A DNA stretch of 64,000 bases from contig CAJRBF020000006.1 of assembly GCA_907165275.2 (NCBI GenBank), positions 466,287 through 530,286 of the forward strand, given 5' to 3'. The DNA is from Zygaena filipendulae. Its lineage: Eukaryota > Arthropoda > Insecta > Lepidoptera > Zygaenidae. Both the position numbers and the translations under genes were made by a program. Positions 13,401 through 23,024 of the stretch are shown here, in pieces (position 1 is the first letter of the stretch; each line of letters starts with the position of its first letter). Below the pieces are notes generated by a model that was given only the letters and a program-made list of their open reading frames with translations, did not search any database and had not been told where the DNA came from.

Positions 13401-13564
13401 CGCGCGGCGTCGTCATCGCCGTCTACCCAGGGGCCGACGGGATCGTCAGGGCTGCCGACGTGAAAACAAGAGGAGGCGTACTACGACGCCCCACGAAGAA
13501 GCTGGTGATCCTGCCGACGGATCCGGTCGCCTTCCCAGCGAGTTTCTGCAGCGCCCTCTACTGA
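7484..13564 (+). CDS. BEL/Pao Gag-Pol polyprotein
   Basis: Single 2026-residue frame; the ATG at 7484 (MPVTRSTSGRS) is chosen because upstream in-frame codons fall in the LTR and primer-binding site. Order of domains: an Ala/Pro-rich N-terminus (to ~390), a DUF1759-type Gag domain (PNYSGSHQEW, ~400), cysteine knuckles CPVCNAVGHTIEVC (~604) and CFRCL, and a retropepsin-like protease with LLDDGST (~720). Reverse transcriptase follows (RIVHDAAAK ~1000; catalytic YMDDYLDS ~1126), then RNase H (FTDASE ~1310, FWTDSK), an HHCC integrase finger (~1650-1700) and a DDE integrase core with GVDYFGPLT, SDNGTN and an E in GGAWERMV (~1727-1834). It replicates the element by reverse transcription and integrates the cDNA. 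All catalytic residues are present and I see no break. The frame is markedly more GC-rich than its surroundings, which produces many antisense shadow frames. Confidence 0.96.
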   Translation: MPVTRSTSGRSQARPVTHRQPPASPSEDIDAGTSTPVTVSLIEAPTPSTAAITSTAATVTARHAVERTDAPQRSQLMLAAAVPPSADSMQPVAPTPSAAVTTSAAATTAIARSTSEHIVPQHSRCRLQQTPATAASPSVAPIGSVAPTPSAAETPSVAATTATAHTAERTQAPQRPQLPTVPAESVLSASDACTRRSGSRTVKKESKARQEARLRLKLAAARLAVLEAEEELESIESHVDAISVAETNKRVGAWLTDSRAHLFDFTDEPIEQPLSVPPPPTSVPTAPLQPQLPSIAAPTLAGPPPPPLQPPAESPPAGQPPPAGQSPPAGHSPPAWAPPPAAPLPPAWAPPPAGPQLPPVWAPSGATPLAETNVNMSQLAEAIALAARGGHARSRAFAELPNYSGSHQEWLLFNAAYKDSSSTYTATENVARLRRSLRGKAKEAVESLLISNSNPDEIMRTLESRFGRPDCIASTELDRLRALPRPTDSPRDLCIFASRVTNSVATLQALNRQQYLNNPDIVKVTTDKLCPSIRYRWYQYARPHRDQEPDLVTLARFLGLEAEMCAPYAQPEQISPLEPASRPPQRRPNRTFAATENSDSAKSKCPVCNAVGHTIEVCKKFNDLSCDARWDLAKERRLCFRCLRVRKRMHSCKTKKCDRDGCPLSHHALLHSTSRAKKAPTQETETVTTACAPTKFQTYLKIIPVCVSGPAGVVNTHALLDDGSTITLVDADLARQTGATGPVEPLFIEAIAGTRLATPSSQHVALQLKGSRGDAEIMARTIDALRLSPQAVTESDLADCLHLEDIKDEIRYDDIQPRILIGQDNWHLLLASEVRKGQRHQPVASLTPLGWVLHGAHSRTLGQRVHHVYHLTTDDRMDEQLKHYFALESLTVNPKRPVNDPEARALRILDECTTEKDGRYETALLWKQDEPAMPGNRENALSRLHGIERKLDRSPSLKVRYEEQMTALIEKGYAEPAPASSTPNRTWYLPHFAVVNPLKPEKLRIVHDAAAKTKGVSLNDHLLTGPDLLQSLPGVMMRFRQHAVAVTADIAEMFMQVKIRPSDRDALRYLWRGSRRDGEPPTEYRMTSLIFGATCSPSTAIYVKNRNAVRYQNFMPRATTAVVNNHYMDDYLDSFETTAEAVEVSSQVRDIHRRGHFDLRKWASNSVDVLGAIDPEAAQRPAVNLSDGSQIEKVLGLVWKPHQDQLAFNLDLARIPARIMQSAAPTKREALRIVMSLYDPLGLASPVTVRAKQILQEVWRRGTGWDAKLSPDLAEQWTLWMAHLRNLSAVTIPRCYLRYSDATSLQLHTFTDASEVAYAAAVYWRTVTPEGEVNVTLVLAKARVAPVKTTSIPRLELQAAVMGSRMAAAVIEEHQRKPESQTFWTDSKTVLAWLRTGARAFKPFVAHRIAAIEDNSRLPEWRWVPTRMNVADDATRDVPNDFNSEHRWYRGPEFLYDEPSAWPIDPPNAAVVTGEEKVNNLTNAARPDTRECVPDFKRFSKWERLLRATGRVLQFIDLCRRRTEDVHYKRTSKNKEKDGAWNKKPAASKRKAAPRVQQPAAARQYKSLSAEHLRTAEKLLVRASQRSSFPMDIECLETGKPIPTNSRLYALAVSLVDGTIQLKTRIDAIEDVPEVTRAPPVLDGAHHLARLYIEWTHRQLHHSGVEMIVNEVKQRYWVLKLRTTVRTALKACRPCRIRRNKPPTPPTGDHPRGRLAHHVRPFSFTGVDYFGPLTVTVGRGTQKRYVALFTCLTTRAVHLELAASLSTDSAVMALRRMIARRGCPTEIWSDNGTNLHGAERELRRAVDTATEHEASKKMIAWRFIPPGAPFMGGAWERMVRSVKTALSTTLHERQPHEEVLVTLLAEAEFTVNSRPLTHVSVDPADAEAITPNHFLLLGSARHPVPGSLTDRDLTGRNSWRASQRLADLFWARWVKEYLPELQNRREPHGRGLPIKLNDVVLIADGSLPRNAWPRGVVIAVYPGADGIVRAADVKTRGGVLRRPTKKLVILPTDPVAFPASFCSALY

Positions 13565-13589
13565 ACGCGAGCGCTGCACGGCGGGAGGA

Positions 13590-14450
13590 TGTGCAGGACG
13601 ACCGACGTGCCCGAGACAACCGACGTCTTCATAGTATAAGCTAGGTATAAGTAATAATGTATAGCAACATAAGTATAGAAAGATTATATAGGTTTAGAGG
13701 TGCACCTATAGTTTTAAAATAGAATAGAATAGAATAGAATAGAATAGAATAGAAAAAAGTTTATTTGATACCATAAAGATAAAATAAGTACAATCGTGAG
13801 ACTTAAACTAGAATAGTTGGTACCAAAATAGACTAAAACTTGTATATTGAACCTTATTGCCAAGCCCATAAAAGCGGCCATCACTTTGGCAATAAAAGGT
13901 AAAGATTCTAGAAGCTTTTACGGCCACTGAATCGCATCCGCCCGCTGAGTATAGCGAGCAAAAACCGTTGGCCAATAGGAGCCACGAATAGCAGTGAGCT
14001 TGATGTCCTCGACTCGTCATTTTTGATAGCCATTGACTGTGACCAATGGGTAAGCTTACATTAATTGAGATTGTGAAAATTAAATGAACAGAAACTGCAT
14101 TTATTTCCTGCGAACACTAGCAAAACGCGCACTAGAAAAAAGTTATAAATATTAGACATTGAAATAGGAACCTTACAGTTCGCCAAATATTAGAAAGACA
14201 ATGCGTCATGTAGTTCAGACAAGTTTAATTAGAATCAATTCGCGATATAGTATTTCCTAGTTAAGCTCGTTGCATACGCTAGTGGTCACGGGTATAGTGC
14301 CGCTCTGATTAGATAGTAAAAGAGCGTTATCACTGGCATTCGCCGTTCTGATTCCTGTGTCTCCGTACCCAGTAATAGCTACGTACGAGTCAGGTGGACA
14401 GAGTAATCGTCATACAGTCCACTTGCCCGACAGCCCATCTGGCACGTACA
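13590..14450 (+). repeat. BEL/Pao 3' LTR with a nested insertion
   Basis: 861 bp, 109 bp longer than the 5' LTR. The extra sequence is a 102-bp insert (13723-13824) plus a duplicated AAAATAG (13716-13722 and 13825-13831). Confidence 0.95.
13723..13824 (-). mobile_element. Short retroposed fragment with AATAG microsatellite
   Basis: Absent from the 5' LTR and flanked by the 7-bp duplication AAAATAG, so it inserted after the BEL element. On the minus strand it is ~70 bp of body ending TATCAAATAAACTTTT followed by a TTCTA pentanucleotide tail. This looks like a 5'-truncated non-LTR or SINE 3' end with a microsatellite tail. The family is not recognised. Confidence 0.7.
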
Positions 14451-17400
14451 TCATCGACTTGGAAAAACCCGCATAGTAATTGAATTATTAATTTCGTTTT
14501 TTAAGTTATTTGGTTGTTTTTTATAAGTGTTTCGTTGCTGGTCCGGCGTTGTTTAACGCTCTTTTCGTTTTCGACACCCTTCCTGGCCGCATCGGCGCAG
14601 GAATTATCCAAATTTCTGGGATTTTTGCAAAAATTTTTACTTTTCTTCAAAATTTTACGCTTTAGGGAGGTTTGGCCGCAAAGTTTTTCCTATAAAATAC
14701 CTAGAGGAACATCCCCCGCGTCGATTGACACCCTCCGCGCTCGATTCCGACCGCGGCGAACTGGTTTTCGCTGTTATTTGTCTATCCGCAACCCCTAAAC
14801 TCACCCTCGCATATTTATTTATTAATATTTTGGTAATTTTTAATATTTCATCGACTTAGAAAATCCGCATAGTAATTGAATTATTAATTCCGTTTTTTAA
14901 GTTATTTGGTTGTTTTTTATAAGTGTTTCGTTGCTGGTCCGGCGTTGTTCAACGCTCTTTTCGTTTTCGACACCTTTCCTGGCCCCATCGGCGCAGGAAT
15001 TATCCAAATTTCTGGGATTTTTGCAAAATGTTTACTTTTCTTCAAAATTTAACGCTTTCGGGAGGTTTGGCCGCAAAGTTTTTCCTATAAAATACCTAGA
15101 GGAACATCCCCCGCGTCAATTGACACCCTCCGCGCTCGATTCCGACCGCGGCGAAGCAAAAAAACGCCAAATTTTATTACGTCATCAGCAAATACATACC
15201 CCCCCTCCGCCCACCCGAGGCTACCTAAGTAAACGCGTGTTTGAAGCGACAATCGATATTAATATCAATAAAATAACAAACTACGTCGCTTTTTTGGTGT
15301 TTTCGAACTGGTTTTCGCTGTTGTTTGTCTATCCGCAACCCCTAAACTCACCCCCGCATATTTATTTATTAATATTTTGGTAATTTTTAATATTTCATCG
15401 ACTTGGAAAAACCCGCATAGTAATTGAATTATTAATTCCGTTTTTTAAGTTACTTGGTTGTTTTTTATAAGTGTTTCGTTGCTGGTCCGGCGTTGTTTAA
15501 CGCTCTTTTCGTTTTCGACACCCTTCCTGGCCGCATCGGCGCAGGAATTATCCAAATTTCTGGGATTTTTGCAAAAATTTTTACTTTTCTTCAAAATTTT
15601 ACGCTTTAGGGAGGTTTGGCCGCAAAGTTTTTCCTATAAAATACCTAGAGGAACATCCCCCGCGTCGATTGACACCCTCCGCGCTCGATTCCGACCGCGG
15701 CGAACTGGTTTTCGCTGTTATTTGTCTATCCGCAACCCCTAAACTCACCCTCGCATATTTATTTATTAATATTTTGGTAATTTTTAATATTTCATCGACT
15801 TAGAAAATCCGCATAGTAATTGAATTATTAATTCCGTTTTTTAAGTTATTTGGTTGTTTTTTATAAGTGTTTCGTTGCTGGTCCGGCGTTGTTCAACGCT
15901 CTTTTCGTTTTCGACACCATTCCTGGCCGCATCGGCGCAGGAATTATCCAAATTTCTGGGATTTTTGCAAAATGTTTACTTTTCTTCAAAATTTAACGCT
16001 TTCGGGAGGTTTGGCCGCAAAGTTTTTCCTATAAAATACTTAGAGGAACATCCCCCGCGTCGATTGACACCCTCCGGCCTCGATTCCGACCGCGGCGAAG
16101 CGAAAAAACGCCAAATTTTATGACGTCATCCGCAAATACCTACCCCCTTCGCGCACCCGAGGCTACCTAAGTAAACGCGTGTTCGAAGCGACAATCGATA
16201 TTAATATCAATAATATAACAAACTACGTCGCTTTTTTGGTGTTTTAGAACTGGTTTTCGCTGTTGTTTGTCTATCCGCAACCCCTAAACTCACCCCCGCA
16301 TATTTATTTATTAATATTTTGGTAATTTTTAATATTTCATCGTCTTAGAAAAATCCGCATAGTGCCTAATTCAATTATTAATTCCGTTTTTTAAGTTATT
16401 TGGTTGTTTTTTATAAGTGTTTCGTTGCTGGTCCGGCGTTGTTTGACGCTCTTTTCGTTTTCGACACCCTTCCTGGCCGCATCGGCGCAGGAATTATCCA
16501 AATTTCTGGGATTTTTGCAAAAATATTTACTTTTCTTCAAAATTTTACGCTTTCGGGAGGTTTGGCCGCAAAGTTTTTCCTATAAAATACCTAGAGGAAC
16601 ATCCCCCGCGTCGATTGAAACCCTCCGCGCTCGATTCCGACCGCGGCGAAGCGAAAAACGCCAAATTTTATTACGTCATCCGCAAATACCTACCCCCTCC
16701 GCGCACCCGAGGCTACCTAAGTAAACGCGTGTTTGAAGCGACAATCGATATTAATATCAATAAAATAACAAACTACGTCGCTTTTTTGGTGTTTTCGGAC
16801 TGGTTTTCGCTGTTGTTTGTCTATCCGCAACCCCTAAACTCACCCCCGCATATTTATTTATTAATATTTTGGTAATTTTTAATATTTCATCGACTTAGAA
16901 AATCCGCATAGTGATTGAATTATTAATTCCGTTTTTTAAGTTATTTGGTTGTTTTTTATAAGTGTTTCGTTGCTGGTCCGGCGTTGTTCAACGCTCTTTT
17001 CGTTTTCGACACCATTCCTGGCCGCATCGGCGCAGGAATTATCCAAATTTCTGGGATTTTTGCAAAATGTTTACTTTTCTTCAAAATTTAACGCTTTCGG
17101 GAGGTTTGGCCGCAAAGTTTTTCCTATAAAATACTTAGAGGAACATCCCCCGCGTCGATTGACACCCTCCGGCCTCGATTCCGACCGCGGCGAAGCGAAA
17201 AAACGCCAAATTTTATGACGTCATCCGCAAATACCTACCCCCTTCGCGCACCCGAGGCTACCTAAGTAAACGCGTGTTCGAAGCGACAATCGATATTAAT
17301 ATCAATAATATAACAAACTACGTCGCTTTTTTGGTGTTTTAGAACTGGTTTTCGCTGTTGTTTGTCTATCCGCAACCCCTAAACTCACCCCCGCATATTT

Positions 17401-20164
17401 ATTTATTAATATTTTGGTAATTTTTAATATTTCATCGTCTTAGAAAAATCCGCATAGTGCCTAATTCAATTATTAATTCCGTTTTTTAAGTTATTTGGTT
17501 GTTTTTTATAAGTGTTTCGTTGCTGGTCCGGCGTTGTTTGACGCTCTTTTCGTTTTCGACACCCTTCCTGGCCGCATCGGCGCAGGAATTATCCAAATTT
17601 CTGGGATTTTTGCAAAAATATTTACTTTTCTTCAAAATTTTACGCTTTCGGGAGGTTTGGCCGCAAAGTTTTTCCTATAAAATACCTAGAGGAACATCCC
17701 CCGCGTCGATTGAAACCCTCCGCGCTCGATTCCGACCGCGGCGAAGCGAAAAACGCCAAATTTTATTACGTCATCCGCAAATACCTACCCCCTCCGCGCA
17801 CCCGAGGCTACCTAAGTAAACGCGTGTTTGAAGCGACAATCGATATTAATATCAATAAAATAACAAACTACGTCGCTTTTTTGGTGTTTTCGGACTGGTT
17901 TTCGCTGTTGTTTGTCTATCCGCAACCCCTAAACTCACCCCCGCATATTTATTTATTAATATTTTGGTAATTTTTAATATTTCATCGACTTAGAAAATCC
18001 GCATAGTGATTGAATTATTAATTCCGTTTTTTAAGTTACTTGGTTGTTTTTTATAAGTGTTTCGTTGCTGGTCCGGCGTTGTTTAACGCTCTTTTCGTTT
18101 TCGACACCCTTCCTGGCCGCATCGGCGCAGGAATTATCCAAATTTCTGGGATTTTTGCAAAAATTTTTACTTTTCTTCAAAATTTTACGCTTTAGGGAGG
18201 TTTGGCCGCAAAGTTTTTCCTATAAAATACCTAGAGGAACATCCCCCGCGTCGATTGACACCCTCCGCGCTCGATTCCGACCGCGGCGAACTGGTTTTCG
18301 CTGTTATTTGTCTATCCGCAACCCCTAAACTCACCCTCGCATATTTATTTATTAATATTTTGGTAATTTTTAATATTTCATCGACTTAGAAAATCCGCAT
18401 AGTAATTGAATTATTAATTCCGTTTTTTAAGTTATTTGGTTGTTTTTTATAAGTGTTTCGTTGCTGGTCCGGCGTTGTTCAACGCTCTTTTCGTTTTCGA
18501 CACCATTCCTGGCCGCATCGGCGCAGGAATTATCCAAATTTCTGGGATTTTTGCAAAATGTTTACTTTTCTTCAAAATTTAACGCTTTCGGGAGGTTTGG
18601 CCGCAAAGTTTTTCCTATAAAATACTTAGAGGAACATCCCCCGCGTCGATTGACACCCTCCGGCCTCGATTCCGACCGCGGCGAAGCGAAAAAACGCCAA
18701 ATTTTATGACGTCATCCGCAAATACCTACCCCCTTCGCGCACCCGAGGCTACCTAAGTAAACGCGTGTTCGAAGCGACAATCGATATTAATATCAATAAT
18801 ATAACAAACTACGTCGCTTTTTTGGTGTTTTAGAACTGGTTTTCGCTGTTGTTTGTCTATCCGCAACCCCTAAACTCACCCCCGCATATTTATTTATTAA
18901 TATTTTGGTAATTTTTAATATTTCATCGTCTTAGAAAAATCCGCATAGTGCCTAATTCAATTATTAATTCCGTTTTTTAAGTTATTTGGTTGTTTTTTAT
19001 AAGTGTTTCGTTGCTGGTCCGGCGTTGTTTGACGCTCTTTTCGTTTTCGACACCCTTCCTGGCCGCATCGGCGCAGGAATTATCCAAATTTCTGGGATTT
19101 TTGCAAAAATATTTACTTTTCTTCAAAATTTTACGCTTTCGGGAGGTTTGGCCGCAAAGTTTTTCCTATAAAATACCTAGAGGAACATCCCCCGCGTCGA
19201 TTGAAACCCTCCGCGCTCGATTCCGACCGCGGCGAAGCGAAAAACGCCAAATTTTATTACGTCATCCGCAAATACCTACCCCCTCCGCGCACCCGAGGCT
19301 ACCTAAGTAAACGCGTGTTTGAAGCGACAATCGATATTAATATCAATAAAATAACAAACTACGTCGCTTTTTTGGTGTTTTCGGACTGGTTTTCGCTGTT
19401 GTTTGTCTATCCGCAACCCCTAAACTCACCCCCGCATATTTATTTATTAATATTTTGGTAATTTTTAATATTTCATCGACTTAGAAAATCCGCATAGTGA
19501 TTGAATTATTAATTCCGTTTTTTAAGTTATTTGGTTGTTTTTTATAAGTGTTTCGTTGCTGGTCCGGCGTTGTTTGACGCTCTTTTCGTTTTCGACACCC
19601 TTCCTGGCCGCATCGGCGCAGGAATTATCCAAATTTCTGGGATTTTTGCAAAAATTTTTACTTTTCTTCAAAATTTTACGCTTTCGGGAGGTTTGGCCGC
19701 AAAGTTTTTCCTATAAAATACCTAGAGGAACATCCCCCGCGTCGATTGACACCCTCCGCGCTCGATTCCGACCGCGGCGAACTGGTTTTCGCTGTTATTT
19801 GTCTATTCGCAACCCCTAAACTCACCCCCGCATATTTATTTATTAATATTTTGGTAATTTTTAATATTTCATCGACTTAGAAAATCCGCATAGTAATTGA
19901 ATTATTAATTCCGTTTTTTAAGTTATTTGGTTGTTTTTTATAAGTGTTTCGTTATTGGTCCGGCGTTGTTTGACGCTCTTTTCGTTTTCGACACCCTTCC
20001 TGGCCGCATCGGCGCAGGAATTATCCAAATTTCTGGGATTTTTGCAAAAATGTTTACTTTTCTTCAAAATTTTACGCTTTCTGGAGGTTTGGCCGCAAAG
20101 TTTTTCCTATAAAATACCTAGAGGAACATCCCCCGCGTCGATTGACACCCTCCGCCCTCGATTG
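14451..20164 (+). repeat. Satellite array, block B (12 units) with higher-order structure
   Basis: This continues block A after the BEL element. Anchors lie at about 14510, 14906, 15454, 15850, 16400, 16945, 17495, 18040, 18436, 18986, 19531 and 19927. Units share private variants in a pattern: short unit a (15454), b (15850), c (16400), then b, c, then a, b, c. A b-c pair is 1095 bp. Individual differences such as GTGTTTTAGAACTGG or AATACTTAGAGG recur only at matching positions, which shows recent block duplication. Confidence 0.85.
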
Positions 20165-20895
20165 GTGGTGGATGTGGTTAAGGCATATATTTACCTACTT
20201 AATTTGAACTAGATAGTAACCTACGTTTAAAATTAGTAATTACCTTTGAATACATCGACGTATTCCTCTAGACTCCATTGCGTTAATATTCGTCTGGTAT
20301 CTTCGTCCATCTCCAGTCAATCAAAAGTAGGTACGTTTGTTTCTAATTTCGAAGGAATTTCTTTTTTCTGGCACCAATAAGAGAAATCAAAGAGAAGCTA
20401 CGTACCTATTTCGTCACGACACGATATAATAAAATGCTTTCCTTAAATTACTTATAACAAACAACTCAGAATACAAATAAACAAAAGGAACGAGTTACGA
20501 CGCGTGAGCACGCAAAAGAAGAATGGCGGGCGAATAGCAAGCATACAATAGCGGCCGGCGCGGCGACTCAGTGAATATTGTAGACGTTACCGTTCAGATA
20601 GTACAGTGAACAATCTCAATTTGTATAGATTTGTGATTAACTTAGTGACTTGTGGCGGTTACAGATAGTTTGGTAGCGGTTACATTCTTCCTAGTGGGCG
20701 TAACATCTAAGTGTAATCCCTACAAATTTTCTAATTACTAGAATTGAATAATACACATTACAACAAAGTTGTAATCGTCAACAAAAAAATCGTAGGCACA
20801 ACAAAAAATCGGCTAGACTGTATCAAAAATTAGTTCCGTCTACAAAATCCCGTTTACTGCACATTCTGGTAGTATTGTAAAAATATTTTTTTTCC
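20165..20895. mobile_element. Unidentified insert in the satellite
   Basis: The satellite unit breaks at CCCTCGATT and resumes at CGAGGC, leaving ~730 bp of unrelated sequence with no coding frame. Its right end, TTTTTTTTCCGTG, is the reverse complement of the start of the insert at 30781 (CACGGAAAAAAAA). Both junctions fall at the same place in the satellite unit (CACCCG / CGAGGC). This suggests a DNA element with short inverted ends. The left end here does not show the motif, so this copy may be truncated. The middle has GC-rich promoter-like sequence (GCGGCCGGCGCGGCG) that I cannot place. Confidence 0.5.
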
Positions 20896-22558
20896 GTGCG
20901 AGGCCTCCTAAGTAAACGCGTGTTTGAAGCGACAATCGATATTAATATCAATAATATAACAAACTACGTCGCTTTTTTGGTGTTTTAGAACTGGTTTTCG
21001 CTGTTGTTTGTCTATCCGCAACCCCTAAACTCACCCCCGCATATTTATTTATTAATATTTTGGTAATTTTTAATATTTCATCGTCTTAGAAAAATCCGCA
21101 TAGTGCCTAATTCAATTATTAATTCCGTTTTTTAAGTTATTTGGTTGTTTTTTATAAGTGTTTCGTTGCTGGTCCGGCGTTGTTTGACGCTCTTTTCGTT
21201 TTCGACACCCTTCCTGGCCGCATCGGCGCAGGAATTATCCAAATTTTTGGGATTTTTGCAAAAATTTATACTTTTCTTCAAAATTTAACGCTTTCGGGAG
21301 GTTTGGCCGCAAAGTTTTTCCTATAAAATACCTAGAGGAACATCCCCCGCATCGATTGACACCCTCCGCGCTCGATTCCGACCGCGGAGAAGCGAAAAAA
21401 CGTCAAATTTAATTACGTCATCCGCAAATACCTACCCCCTCCGCGCACCCGAGGCTACCTAAGTAAACGCGTGTTTGAAGCAACAATCGATATTAATATC
21501 AATAAAATAACAAACTACGTCGCTTTTTTGGTTTTTTCGAACTGGTTTTCGCTGTTGTTTGTCTATCCGCAACCCCTAAACTCACCCCGCATATTTATTT
21601 ATTAATATTTTGGAAATTTTTAATATTTCATCGACTTAGAAAATCCGCATAGTGATGGAATTATTAATTCCGTTTTTTATAAGTGTTTCGTTGCTGGTCC
21701 GGCGTTGTTTAACGCTCTTTTCGTTTTCGACACCTTTCCTGGCCGCATCGGCGCAGGAATTATCCAAATTTCTGGGATTTTTGCAAAAATGTTTACTTTT
21801 CTTCAAAATTTCACGCTTTCTGGAGGTTTGGCCGCAAAGTTTTTCCTATAAAATACCTAGAGGAACATCCCCCGCGTCGATTGACACCCTCCGCACTCGA
21901 TTCCGACCGCGGCGAAGCGAAAAAACGCCTAATGTTATTACGTCATCCGCAAATACCTACCCCCTTCGCGCACCCGAAGCTACCTAAGTAAACGCGTGTT
22001 TGAAGCGACAATCGATATTAATAACAATAAAATAACAAACTACGTCGCTTTTTTGGTGTTTTCGAACTGGTTTTCACTGTTGTTTGTCTATCCGCAACCC
22101 CTAAACTCACCCCCGCATATTTATTTATTAATATTTTGGTAATTTTTAATATTTCATCGACTTGGAAAAACCCGCATAGTAATTGAATTATTAATTCCGT
22201 TTTTTAAGTTATTTGGTTGTTTTTTATAAGTGTTTCGTTGCTGGTCCGGCGTTGTTTAACGCTCTTTTCGTTTTCGACACCCTTCCTGGCCGCATCGGCG
22301 CAGGAATTATCCAAATTTCTGGGATTTTTGCAAAAATTTTTACTTTTCTTCAAAATTTTACGCTTTAGGGAGGTTTGGCCGCAAAGTTTTTCCTATAAAA
22401 TACCTAGAGGAACATCCCCCGCGTCGATTGACACCCTCCGCGCTCGATTCCGACCGCGGCGAAGTGAAAAACGCCAAATTTTATTACGTCATCCGCAAAT
22501 ACCTACCCCCTCCGCGCACCCGAGGCTACCTAAGTAAACGCGTGTTTGAAGCGACAAT
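20896..22558 (+). repeat. Satellite array, block C (3 units)
   Basis: Three units (anchors near 21141, 21680 and 22213). The second lacks the TTAAGTTATTTGG stretch before the anchor. The block is interrupted at 22558 by the pentanucleotide insert, which duplicated ACAAT. Confidence 0.85.
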
Positions 22559-23024
22559 GAAATGAATGAAATGAAATGAAATGAAATGAAATGAAATGAA
22601 ATGAAATGAAATGAAATGAAATGAAATGAAATGAAATGAAATGAAATGAAATGAAATGAAATGAAATGAAATGAAATGAAATGAAATGAAATGAAATGAA
22701 ATGAAATGAAATGAAATGAAATGAAATGAAATGAAATGAAATGAAATGAAATGAAATGAAATGAAATGAAATGAAATGAAATGAAATGAAATGAAATGAA
22801 ATGAAATGAAATGAAATGAAATGAAATGAAATGAAATGAAATGAAATGAAATGAAATGAAATGAAATGAAATGAAATGAAATGAAATGAAATGAAATGAA
22901 ATGAAATGAAATGAAATGAAATGAAATGAAATGAAATGAAATGAAATGAAATGAAATGAAATGAAATGAAATGAAATGAAATGAAATGAAATGAAATGAA
23001 ATGAAATAAACTTTATTTGTTACA
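22559..23024 (-). repeat. (ATGAA)n microsatellite with short retroposed end
   Basis: About 89 copies of ATGAA span 22559 to ~23005, followed by ATAAACTTTATTTGTTAC. The 5-bp duplication ACAAT (22554-22558 and 23025-23029) flanks the whole insert, so it arrived as one unit. On the minus strand it reads GTAACAAATAAAGTTTATTT followed by a CATTT tail. The matching long antisense frame (a repeating FISFH pentamer) is a microsatellite artefact. Confidence 0.85.

Larger units (their letters stand above)
6687..14450 (+). mobile_element. Intact BEL/Pao LTR retrotransposon
   Basis: The element is 7.76 kb, starts TGTGCAGG and ends GCACGTACA. It is flanked by a 5-bp target duplication TCATC (6682-6686 and 14451-14455) taken from the satellite unit. 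The two LTRs look identical by eye apart from a later 102-bp insertion in the 3' copy, so the insertion is young. A single uninterrupted Gag-Pol frame lies between the LTRs. A primer-binding site probably begins at TGG (7443), 4 bp after the 5' LTR. A purine-rich GGCGGGAGGA directly precedes the 3' LTR. Confidence 0.95.

Noticed and set aside
7516..13644. Numerous antisense and alternative frames over the BEL/Pao gene, up to 267 codons
   Set aside because: GC-rich codon use removes stops on other frames; compositions are Ala/Arg/Pro-rich without motifs.
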